Assembly (NCBI GenBank): GCA_037349105.1
Contig: JAYJMM010000009.1
Location: forward strand, 2,266,001-2,330,000
Direction: 5' to 3'
DNA length: 64,000 nt
DNA from: Limnomonas spitsbergensis
Taxonomy: Eukaryota; Chlorophyta; Chlorophyceae; Chlamydomonadales
In this document: positions 10,706 to 22,700 of the stretch, piece after piece
How positions within the stretch are numbered: position 1 is the first letter of the stretch
Layout of the letters: the number at the start of each line of letters is the position of its first letter
Notes under the pieces: model-generated
Seen by the model: the letters and a program-made list of their open reading frames with translations, nothing else
The model's database searches: none
Told to the model about the DNA's origin: nothing
Translations under genes and position numbers: made by a program

Positions 10706-13700
10706 ATGAGCAGCGATCACACCGCTGGGGGAGGGGGAGTAGCAGCAGCCGCAGGAGGAGACGTCCATATAACCCTGCAGCTGGCAAAGGATGCCGTTGC
10801 TGAGCTCCAGCAGACGACGCCATTATGCCCCACTCAGTACCGGCGGGCCGCGAGGGATGTCCTGGATGCGGCCTCATTGGCCCTAGCTCGAATGCAAGAT
10901 GTGAGTAATCTGGGAGTTTCCTAGGGCAGGGCTTACGACCTGTGTGAGGACTGCCCGGTCGCTGTGTACGAGCTACATAGGGCCTGCATGGGAGCTGCAT
11001 TGGAGTTGCATGAGGACTCCTTGAGAGCAATATGTGAGTTGCATAAGTGCTGCATGGCAGTTGCGTGGGAGCTGCACGGAACTGCATGAGGACTTCATGA
11101 GACCAATATGGGAGTTGCATAAATGCTGCATGGGAGTTGCATAAATGCTGCACGGGAGTTGCATGGGAGCTGCATTGGAGCTGCATGAGGACTCCATGAG
11201 AGCGATATGTGAGTTGCATAAGTGCTGTATGGTATTTGCATGGGAGCTGCATTGGAACTGCATTGGAGCTGCAGGACGACTCCATGAGACCGATATGGGA
11301 GTTGCATAAATGCTGCATGGGAGTTGCATGGGAGCTGCATTGGAGCTGCATGAGGACTCCATGAGAGCGATATGTGAGTTGCATAAGTGCTGCATGGGAG
11401 TTGCGTGGGAGCTGCATTGGAACTGCATTGGAGCTGCAGGACGACTCCATGAGACCGATATGGGAGTTGCATAAATGCTGCATGGGAGTTGCATGGGAGC
11501 TGCATTGGAGCTGCATGACGACTCCATGAGACCGATATGGGAGTTGCATATGTTCTGCATGGGAGTTGCATGGGAGCTGCATTGGAGCTGCATGAGGACT
11601 TCATGAGAGCGATATGTGAAATGCATATGTGCTGCATGGGAGTTGCGTGGGAGCTGCATTGGAGCTGCATGACGACTCCATGAGAGCGATATGTGAGTTG
11701 CATAAGAGCTGCATGGGAGTTGCATAAGAGCTGCATGGGAGTTGCATGGGAGCTGCATTGGAGCTACATGAGGATTCCATGAGAGCGATATGTGAGTTGC
11801 GTAAGTGCTGCATGTGAGTCGCATGGGAGCTGCATTGGAGCTGAATGACGACTCCATGAGAGCGATATGGGAGTTGCATAAGTGCTGCATGGGAGTTGCG
11901 TGGGGGCTGCATGGGAGCTGCATGAGCGCTGCGTGAGAGTTGCATGGGAGCTGTATGAGCGTTGCATGGGATCTGCATAAGAGCTGCATGAGTCTGCGAG
12001 ACAGCTGCATGAGCGCTGCATGGGAGCTGCATGGGAGATGCTTGGGGGCTGAAAGACAGCTGCATGAGAGCTGCATGGTAGCCGCTTAGGGAATACAAGA
12101 TGGCTGCATGAGAGCTGCATGGTAGCCGCTTAGGGAATACAAGATTGCTGCATGAGAGGTACATGGAAGCCGCTTGGGGACTACAAGATGGCTGTATGAG
12201 AGCTGCATGGAAGTCGCTTGGGGTATTGGGGAACACAAGATGACTGCGTGAAACTGCCTGAGAGTTGAAGACTCTTTGGATGAGAGCTGCACTATAGCTG
12301 CATTGTAGCTGCATGATATCCTTCCGCCTTATCCCGCTCGTAACTAGCTTCTATCAACCTCTGTTGGTAGCCTCCGTATGAGCTACTGAGGAGTGATGGC
12401 CTGTGCTTGACACATCGCTTTTGGACCTCTGCTTGTAACCTCTGCTTGTAACCTCTGCTTGTAACCCTGCTTGTAACCTCTGCTTGTAACCTCTGCTTGT
12501 ACCCCTGCTTGTAACCTCTGCTTGTAACCTCTGCGTGTAACCCTGCTTGTAACCTCTGCTTGTAACCTCTGCTTGTAACCCTGCTTGTAACCTCTGCTTG
12601 TAATCTCTGCTTGTAACCTCTGCTTGTAACCTCTGCTTGTAACCTCTGCTTGTAACCTCTGCTTGTAACCTCTGCTTGTAACCCTGCTTGTAACCTCTGC
12701 TTGTAACCTCTGCCTGTAACCCTGCTTGTAACCTCTGCTTGTAACCTCTGCTTGTAACCTCTGCTAGTAACCCTGCTTGTAACCTCTGCTTGTAACCTCT
12801 GCTTGTAACCCTGCTTGTAACTTCTGCTTGTAACCTCTGCTTGTAACCTCTGCTTGTAACATCTGCTTGTAACCCTGCTTGTAACCTCTGCTTGTAACCT
12901 CTGCCTGTAACCCTGCTTGTAACCTCTGCTTGTAACCTCTGCTTGTAACCTCTGCTAGTAACCCTGCTTGTAACCTCTGCTTGTAACCTCTGCTTGTAAC
13001 CCTGCTTGTAACTTCTGCTTGTAACCTCTGCTTGTTACCTCTGCTTGTAACCCTGCTTGTAACCTCTGCTTGTAACCTCTGCTTGTAACCCTGCTTGTAA
13101 CCCTGCTTGTAACCTCTGCTTGTAACCCTGTAATCCTTGCCTGCAGGCTGTCACTCTGAGAGTGGTCGAGCCCACCGCGGTTCTTCATGCTGCCTTTAAT
13201 CTAAGGCAGGCAGCAAGGCAGGCCCAGCTGCAGGTGGGGAGGCAGGGGTCTGGATACTGAGGGGGAGGTGAGTCGATTATGATTTACAAAGTAAGCTTCA
13301 GCTACACTTCCCTCACATCCTGGCTTACAGTCGGCAGGGCATGGTTCAGCTAGCCCTCTTTCCTGCGCCACCGGCCAGTGGACGGTAAAAAGGTCCGATC
13401 AATTACGTGTCCCTTCAGCTACACTCCCCCCACATCCTGGCTTACAGTCAGTAGGGCATGGTTCAGCTAGCCCTCTTTCCTGCGCCACCGGCCAGTGGAC
13501 GGTAAAAAGGTCCGATCAATTACATGTCCCTTCAGCTACACTTCTGCTACATTCTGGCTTACAGTCAGTAGGGCATGGTTCAGCTAGCCCTGTCGCTTGC
13601 GCCATTGGCCAGTGGCCGGTCACAAAGCCCGCTCAAATATATGTCCCAGTCGGTCCAGTGGCGTCCTTCTGGCAGCGCCCGAACGGTGGTCTGGTGCTCA

Positions 13701-16700
13701 CTGAATGAACACGTGGGGGAGTTAAAGCTGGTTTGCGGGGAAGACTGGAAGAGGGGCAGACTGGGTAAGCCAAGAAGCATCCTGGCTCTTTGGCTGCTAG
13801 AGGAGGCCAGGGGAGGGGATTAGTTGGGCGTTTGTGGCGCACCCGCTTGACATCGATGTCTTAGTGCTCATTGCTACACCTGCGGTGTGGTTGGGGAGAT
13901 GAAGGGTGTATGGCATGCCCTGCTGCTTTCTGTCGGCACGCAGTTTGCTCAAGCCCCCTCCCCCTTTTCCCCATGTGCTCCCCGACTCTCCCCCTGTTGT
14001 GCCCAAGCGCTCCCTTACCATTTCCCCCAAGCGCCTCTTGCCCTTATTCTCAAAGCACTCTCTCCATGTCCCCTGAAGGACCTTCCCTTACTCCCCATGC
14101 GCCCCCTTCATTTTATAGATATAACGGAATTTGACCGTCCCCACAATTGTCCCCACTCATTCGCTCCTCCCAGGCTTAGGCTTCAGGGTCAAGTGTTCAA
14201 TCTCCTTTTATCCCTGCAGATGCCCCCCCCCCTCCTTTTCAACAGATCGCTCCCCCACGTTTTATTCTGGCCGTTTGCCACAGGTGGAACGTTTAATTGA
14301 AGAAGACGCTGAGCAGATGCAGCTCAGCAGCCAGGCCGCAGCTGCCGCTGCAGCCGCCGCCGCTGCCTCTCCGTCGCCGTTGTCTGGTGGTGGTGCTGAC
14401 CAAGCAACTTCCTTTTGTGGATGCTTTGGAGGAGGCAAGTGCATTTCTTTACAAAGCAACGACGGGTAGGCGACTTCCCCACGGACGCTAAGCCAAAGCC
14501 ATGCGGTTTCAACTCCAGAAAAGCAGTACAGGCAATGGAGCAGTATTCCAGAGGTGCAGCTGCTCAGCATTCAAAACCGTAAAAGAGTTAACACCAGGTG
14601 AAGCGGTAGATCCAGTACAGGCAGTACACACTGTTTAAGCAGTACAGCAATCGTACATAATTAGAAAGGGGCGTGACCAGCGGAACAAGAATGAAGTGTG
14701 TGAAGCTCTCAGTGCGTAAAGCGCAGGGGAATCTGTTGGTAATGAGCGCAGCTAGTCATCGTGCGATCACCCACAGGGGCTTGCCCGCGCTAAAGAGTGC
14801 CGCTTCGTTGGATCACGCTTATAACGATGTCGTGCAGCAAGAACAGCGGTATATCTGCACTGTTGATTTGAATGGGCGCCCCACTCAGAATTAACGGTGC
14901 TTTGGAGTGAAGAATTCATGAAAAATGCTGATACCATATTTAGCGGATTGTTGACACTAGTACCCAGGGGCTAGTACCAGTTGGAAGAGGGGAGCTCTGG
15001 CCGATTACTCAAACCGCCCCTGAGGTAAAAGATTCGCCCAAAAGAAAAAATGTGTAAATAATTTAATCATACCCGAGGAACGGCATTTCAAATCTACAGC
15101 ACAACAGTGAATCAGGGCCATTCACACCTTCAGACGAGTCCTGGATGTTTCCACACTTTAAGCCGCTGGTTTCCGTCATGTTGAAAAGCTATCAGTGTGG
15201 TGCCTGGCCCGCCTCCCCTTTCGAGGCCCCTGTCCAGCCTGCCCTTGAGGGCCCCTTAAAGCTCCCCTCCTCTGATGGCCCCCTTACCTTCCTACACAAT
15301 GCAGGGCCTGATACTGCCGCACTCCCCCCAAAGCAAACAGAATGTGCAAATTTGAAAAAAAAAAGCAAACGGTGTACCGGGACACAAAAGAAAATTGCCC
15401 TATCGAGTGGAAACCTTGTTTTGAAGGCTGCTTCCCCCCTCATTCATTGTGGTTGTATCTGTGCGTGCGGTTAAGCCCTTTCCTGGCACCTCCACTGCCC
15501 ACGCCCCCCTAGCCGCCCCCCAGCACCCATACCTGCTTTAGGAAGGCTGCACCACCCTCTCATGTTTTCCCGTGCAGGCAAACCTTCTCCTGGCACCTCC
15601 ACTGCCCGCGCATTCCTAGCCACCCCCCTGCACCCATACCTGCTTTAGGAAGGCTGCACCACCCTCTCATGTTTTCCCGTGCAGGCAAACCTTCTCCTGG
15701 CACCTCCACTGCCCGCGCACCCCCAGCCGCTCCCCTGCGCCCGGACCTGCCCGCCGCGCGGCGGCCAGAGGAGTGGCTCGGCCTCCTGAATCAGTCCAAA
15801 GTGGCCTGTGAGGCAGTGCTCAGTTCCACAAACCTGCCTTATGAGCCCAGCGGTAGGTATTAGGCAGCTTCTTAAGGGTCCAGGGTTTATGGTACATGGT
15901 TTAGCCTTTAACCCTATGGCCTCCTTACTCAATTTAAGTGGCCTGTAAGGCAGTGCTCAGCCCCACGAATCTGCCTGATGTGCCCAGCAGTAGGTACTAG
16001 GCAGCTTCTTGAAGGTCCAGGGTTTATGGTTGAGGGTTCAGCCTTAAACCCTATCCCCCCCTTGTTCAATTCAAGTGGCCTGTGAGGCGGTGCTCACCTC
16101 CACAAACCTGCATTATGTGCCCAGTGGTAGGTGCTAGGCAGCTTCTTAAGGGTTCAGGGTTCAGAAGAAGGGTTTAACCCCAAACCCTGTACTAAAACCA
16201 CCCTTTTGGGAAAGCGGTTGATATCAGGTAGGTTTTGTATAAGGATGGCTGCCCGGGGCGCTCTAAATTGGAGTCTATAAATTGAACGCTGAAACCTGAA
16301 AATAGGGTTTCCCTGGTGCGGTAGGCGTTGAGAAGAGTGGAAGATATCCGAGCCTGCCCCCTCCCCTATCCCCTGCACCTTGCTCCCCACCAGCCCTCCC
16401 TACTCTCTTTCCCCTCCCCCTTATCACCCAACATTATTCCTCCCCTCCCCTCCCCTCCCCTCCCCTCCCCTCCCCTCCCCTCCCCTCCCCTCCCCTCCCC
16501 TCCCCTCCCCTCCCCTCCCCTCCCCTCCCCTCCCCCTCCCCCCTCCCCCCTCCCCCCTCCCCCCTCCCCCCTCCCCCCTCCCCCCTCCCCCCTCCCCCCT
16601 CCCCCCTCCCCCCTCCCCCCTCCCCCCTCCCCCCTCCCCCCTCCCCCCTCCCCCCTCCCCCCTCCCCCCTCCCCCCTCCCCCCTCCCCCCTCCCCCCTCC

Positions 16701-19700
16701 CCCCTCCCCCCTCCCCCCTCCCCCCTCCCCCCTCCCCCCTCCCCCCTCCCCCCTCCCCCCTCCCCCCTCCCCCCTCCCCCCTCCCCCCTCCCCCCTCCCC
16801 CCTCCCCCCTCCCCCCTCCCCCCTCCCCCCCCCCCCTCCCCCCTCCCCCCTCCCCCCTCCCCCCTCCCCCCTCCCCCCTCCCCCCTCCCCCCTCCCCCCT
16901 CCCCCCTCCCCCCTCCCCCCTCCCCCCTCCCCCCTCCCCCCTCCCCCCTCCCCCCTCCCCCCTCCCCCCTCCCCCCTCCCCCCTCCCCCCTCCCCCCTCC
17001 CCCCTCCCCCCTCCCCCCTCCCCCCTCCCCCCTCCCCCCTCCCCCCTCCCCCCTCCCCCCTCCCCCCTCCCCCCTCCCCCCTCCCCCCTCCCCCCTCCCC
17101 CCTCCCCCCTCCCCCCTCCCCCCTCCCCCCTCCCCCCTCCCCCCTCCCCCCTCCCCCCTCTCCCCTCTCCCCTCTCCCCTCTCCCCTCTCCCCTCTCCCC
17201 TCTCCCCTCTCCCCCCTATACCCCTCCCCCCTATACCCCTCCCCCCTATACCCCTCCCCCCTCCCCCCCCCTCCCCCCTCCCCCCTCTCCCCTCTCCCCT
17301 CTCCCCTCTCCCCTCTCCCCTCTCCCCCCTCCCCCCTCCCCCCTCCCCTCTCCCCTCTCCCCTCTCCCCTCTCCCCTCTCCCCTCTCCCCTCTCCCCTCT
17401 CCCCTCTCCCCTCTCCCCTCTCCCCTCTCCCCTCTCCCCTCTCCCCTCTCCCCTCTCCCCTCTCCCCTCTCCCCTCTCCCCTCTCCCCTCTCCCCTCTCC
17501 CCTCTCCCCTCTCCCCTCTCCCCTCTCCCCTCTCCCCTCTCCCCTCTCCCCTCTCCCCTCTCCCCTCTCCCCTCTCCCCTCTCCCCTCTCCCCTCTCCCC
17601 TCTCCCCTCTCCCCTCTCCCCTCTCCCCTCTCCCCTCTCCCCTCTCCCCTCTCCCCTCTCCCCTCTCCCCTCTCCCCTCTCCCCTCTCCCCTCTCCCCTC
17701 TCCCCTCTCCCCTCTCCCCTCTCCCCTCTCCCCTCTCCCCTCTCCCCTCTCCCCTCTCCCCTCTCCCCTCTCCCCTCTCCCCTCTCCCCTCTCCCCTCTC
17801 CCCTCTCCCCTCTCCCCTCTCCCCTCTCCCCTCTCCCCTCTCCCCTCTCCCCTCTCCCCTCTCCCCTCTCCCCTCTCCCCTCTCCCCTCTCCCCTCTCCC
17901 CTCTCCCCTCTCCCCTCTCCCCTCTCCCCTCTCCCCTCTCCCCTCTCCCCTCTCCCCTCTCCCCTCTCCCCTCTCCCCTCTCCCCTCTCCCCTCTCCCCC
18001 CTCCCCCCTCCCCCCTCCCCCCTCCCCTCTCCCCCCTCCCCCCTCCCCCCTCCCCCCTCCCCTCTCCCCCCTCCCCCCTCCCCCCTCCCCCCTCCCCCCT
18101 CCCCCCTCCCCCCTCCCCCCTCCCCCCTCCCCCCTCCCCCCTCCCCCCTCCCCTCCCCTCCCCTCCCCTCCCCTCCCCTCCCCTCCCCTCCCCTCCCCTC
18201 CCCTCCCCTCCCCTCCCCTCCCCTCCCCTCCCCTCCCCTCCCCTCCCCTCCCCTCCCCTCCCCTCCCCTCCCCTCCCCTCCCCTCCCCTCCCCTCCCCTC
18301 CCCCTGAACCCTGTCCACCTCCTGGAACATAGGCCGCTACCAGTCTGAGGGGTCCTGGGAGGAGCGGCACAACAATCAGGGCCTGCCATCCACTGCCATG
18401 CATTCAGGATACGCCAGCCCAGGCGGGGGCACGCAGGTGAGGCGGACAGCAGCCAACGCTTTGATGCAGGTCACTACCTCGGTACCTCAACGCAGCTCCT
18501 CAATCAGCATTTCAGCACCATCTCTTGAAATACAATACTCCTGATAATTCCTTGCCGTAAACACACGTGGCCGTAAAGCTTGTTCTTTACCCAAGTCCTG
18601 TACTGGTAAGTGACGCACGGCCGTTCACTTTTTTTGAAGTTGAAGTTGAAGATGAAAAACCTTGCGCTCCCAGTTAGGGTGTCCCATTCCTCTCGGTGTT
18701 GGGAACTGGCCTGTGGAAGAAAAAGTGGAATTGCAATTGAGTACAGAAATCCAGACTGTAATTTATTTGAATTTTGCACCACCATGTAAAACAGTGATTA
18801 CAATGCATCACTAAATCGCTCAACACTGATCGCCCTCTTCCCCGTCATCCCCGCAGTCGGGCGGTGCGACCAGGAACTCGACTCCTGGTGAGGCTGACAC
18901 CTCCGCCACCGTCACCACAGCCACCACCGCCGCCGTGCACGCGCATGCCTTGGCGTCGGCAGCGGCCGGCTCGGCCGGCCTGAGCAACGGGGGCGTGCTG
19001 GAGACGCAGTGCTCTCTCTCCCAGCCTATGCATCCGGTTCTGGAGCCTTCGTACAGCCTGGGGAGCAGCCTGGGTTGCTTAAGCAGTGATGCATGCCTGG
19101 CACCCCCTCTCTCCTCCAATGCCCTCACAAGCAGCACCCTTGGAGCCGCAGCCGCGGCAGGAGCGGGAGCGGAGGCAGGGGCAGCAGTAGCGGCGGCGGC
19201 GGCGGCAGTTGTTGTGGCGGGTGCTGCCCTAGTCTCCCCTCAAGGCGCTGCAGCTGCCACTGGTCGTCACCACCAGCCCTCGCTGCCTCCTGTCATTGAG
19301 GGCGCGGACGAGCTACCAACGCAGCTGTCCTCGCCAGACCGCATCTCGGCCGCCGTTGCCGCCCCAGCTGTTCTCCCAGCTGCCTCGTCAACCGCCTTGG
19401 TAGCGTCGCAGCTTCAGCAGCAGCATCTGACCCGGCAGTTACTGATGCAGCTGCCTCCGATAGCCAAGCAGCTTCCAACCAACTTCCTTGACGGTGCGCT
19501 GGGCGAAGGGGCGGCGGCGACGCACTTGTCGTACGTACCGCCCAGCCCCGCTGAAATCACTCGGGCGCTGTTTACGCACCGGACAGACCCGATCTCAGCC
19601 CAGCATCAACAGCAGCAGCAACAACTGCAACAGCAGCAACAGCTGAAGCTACCCTCCCCACCCACCTCGCGCCCACCGCGGTCGCCATCGCATTCTTCAA

Positions 19701-22700
19701 CGGCGCCCAGGGCGACCATGGGATTTTCGGCCGGGGCGCCAGTGTCCGGGGACCGCGAATCCCCTTTCAGCTTGGCGCCGCAGCGCTCGTCGTCAAGGGA
19801 CCATAGCGGGGACGGAATGTCGGCCGTTGCCGCCGCCGCCCCTCCCCCGCCCGCTCCCTCTGCCGCCTTCTCCCCGTCTCTCATTCGCTTCAAGGCAGGC
19901 CCGCTGCGCAAGTCGAGCCGGAAGGCGGGACCCATAGAGCTGCTTTGCTTCCTGACTCCGCCGCAGGAGATGCTCACAAGCGGCACAGAGGCGCCTGCTG
20001 GTGAGCAGCAGGGTTCAGTACTCTGTGTTCTACTTGTTTAGGTTTAAGTGATAAACTAATCCCCAAGCCCTAAACCCTTAGCCCTAGACGGCAATGTCCC
20101 GGGCAGTGAGCAGCAGGGTTCTGTACTCTGTGTTCTAGCGGTGAAGGGGTTTAACCTAAAACCTCAACCCTAGGCGGCAGCGTCCGGGCAGTGAGAAGCA
20201 AGGTTCCTTGCTCTGTCGTCTAGCGGTGCATTTTCTTTTAGGCTGTGTCTTTCAGGTTCGGCTTTCATTCTGTATTTCAACGCTTCTTTTCTCGATCACC
20301 TTGAACCTCTCTCCCACGTTCCTCGAAGGTATTTTTGAACTCCTTGCATTTTGGTTCTCTTTCCCCAATTCCTGCACCTTGAACTTCATTAGTTCATTCC
20401 CACTTTGCTTGAAGCTTGTTCATCATTTGGTGCATTTTGGTTCTCTTTCCCCGATTTCTGAACCTTGAACGTCACTCCCACTTTCCTGGAAGCTCATTTT
20501 TCACTCGGTGCAGCTGACACTTTTCTCCCTGATCCCTGATCCTTGAGTTTCACTTCCACGTTCCTCGAAGGTCTTTCCTAACTCCTTGCATTTCGGCTTT
20601 CTTTCCCTGATTTCTGCACCTTGAACTTAACTCCCGTTTCACTTTAAGTCCAGCACCTTGAACGTCACTCACACAAAACCACGTTCCTCGCACCTCGAGC
20701 CTCGCTCCTCTCTTCCTGAACCTCAACCTTCACTCCAACATTCCTTGACCTGGGCGCCCACGTCGCAGGAACAGCTACTGGCCAGCGCTCCTCCCGCAAC
20801 TCGCAGACCAGCCCAGATCTGGAGGCCCCAGGGCCCCCAGTCGACCCATCCGCTTCAGCGGGCCTGCCAATGCAGCTCGTCGTGGTATCGGGGCGCAATA
20901 CGATCATGTACAGCTCGGCAGTGGAGGGATTCCACTCAGATGTTGCAGCAGACAGTGCAGCGGGGCAGGTGGGTGGTTTCGGGGTGAAGTATAGTCATGT
21001 ACAGCTCAGCAGTGGAGGGCTTCCACTCGGATGTTGCAGCGGACAGTGCAGCGGGTCAAGTGAGTGGTTTTGGGGAGTAGTACAGAAATGTACAGGTCAA
21101 CAGTGGAGGGCTTTCACTCAGATGTTGCAGCGGACAGCGCAGTGGGGCAGGTGAATGGTTGCGGGGTGTAGTACAGTCATGTACAGGTCAGCAGTGGAGG
21201 GCTTCCACTCAGATGTTGCAGCAGACAGTGCAGCGGGTCAAGTGAGTGGTTTCGGGGTGTAGTACAGTAATGTACAGCTCATCAGTGGAGGGCTTCCACT
21301 CAGATGTTGCAGCGGACAGCGCAGCGGGGCAGGTGAATGGTTGCGGGGTGTAGTATAGTCTTGTACAGCTCAGCAGGGGAGGTCTTCCACTCAAATGTTG
21401 TAGCTGACAGTGCAGCGGGGCATATGAGTGGTTTCGGGGTGTAGTACAGTTATGTCCAGCTCAGCGGTGGAGGGCTTCCACTCAGATGTTGCAGCGGACA
21501 GCGCAGCGGGGCAGGTGAGTGGTTTCGGGGTGAAGTACAGTCATGTACAGCTCAGCAGTGGAGGGCTTTCACTCAGGTGTTGCAGCAGACAGTGCAGCGG
21601 GACAGGTGAGTGGTTTCGGGGTGTAGTACAGTATTGTACAGCTCAGCATCGGAGGGCATCCACTGAGATGTTGCAGCAGACAGTGCAGCGGGGCAGGCGA
21701 GTGTTGCCAGGGTGTAGTACAATCATGTCCCGCCCAGCGGTGGAGGGCTTCCACTCAGATGCTGCGGAGGGCAGTGCAGCTGGGCAGGTGAGTGAGGGTG
21801 GGGTGGGTGAGGGTGGTGGGGCAGCTGAGAAGCGGTGGGTGAGAGGTGGCGGCGCAGGTGGGTGGTGACATGGCAGGAGGATCAGGTTGGGGGTATTTCA
21901 CCCTAGGACTCTCAGGACTCTCAGGACTCTCAGGACTCTCAGGACTCTCCGTTACTGACCTTTTATTTCTGAAGGCAGCCTCCCGCACGGTAACGCTGCA
22001 AATCGTGCTTGATCCTAACCCTAAAAACTCTTGCTGGATCCTAACCCTAAGAACTCTTGCTGGATCCTAACCCTAAAAACTCTTGCTGGATCCTAACCCT
22101 AAAAACTCTAGAACCCTAAAAGCTCAACTCTAAAAGTCCGAATTGGGCTGGTCCCTCATACACAATTTAACACACACTCACTAGCAAGCTAGCACCTCTC
22201 CCCTTCGCTGGCCCCTGGAGGTGACAGCAACCGAAATCAAATGCAGGTTGTTTGACTTACTCCTTGAACCTAAGCCCTATGTCCTACTAACCCTAAGCTG
22301 AAGCCTAGGCCTGATTCATTTGACTCACTCCTTAAGACCCTACTTCCTCTTAGCCTAGGCCCTATGCCCTATGCCCCGCTGACCCTAAGCCTGTGCCCAT
22401 GCCCAACTTGGGCCGTGCACCCAAAGCCTGAGCATGGCCCGGACACATCCGTACCGCACAGCGGAGCATGCTGTTGCCACACTGAGAGTCCTAAACCCTA
22501 AACCCTTGTGGGTTGTAGCGGCCGTTGAAAACAGCCGTAGCGGGACTTTGTGGACGGGTCATGTCAAAATCTCTCTGCAGGCCAACCCAACACCCTACAC
22601 CCCACCCTTCACCCTACACCCTACACCCTGCACCCTACACCCTGCACCCTAACCCCTGTAGGTGATGGCGGCCGCTGAACACAGCCGCAGCGGGACTTTG

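Larger units (their letters stand above)
10706..20000 (+). other. Kinase gene exons 1–6: helical N-terminus and low-complexity linker
   Basis: Exons 1–3 give a charged, probably helical segment ([44 protein letters not shown]) and then poly-Ala. Exon 4 has [20 protein letters not shown], which resembles no family I know. Exon 6 alone supplies about 381 residues rich in Ala, Ser and Pro with a Gln run (residues ~236–616), probably disordered. The acceptor/donor phases are 0, 0, 1, 1, 0, 1 after exons 1 to 6. Confidence 0.7.

Noticed and set aside
10638..12314. Minus-strand Cys/His/Ser-rich frames (up to 367 residues), reminiscent of zinc-rich proteins
   Set aside because: Three overlapping frames come from the same 12-bp-based satellite in intron 1; no domain and no splice support.
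16328..18403. Four overlapping ~650-residue Pro-rich or Gly/Arg/Glu-rich frames
   Set aside because: Polypyrimidine array of intron 4; several frames on both strands are open at once, and it lies between two good exons.
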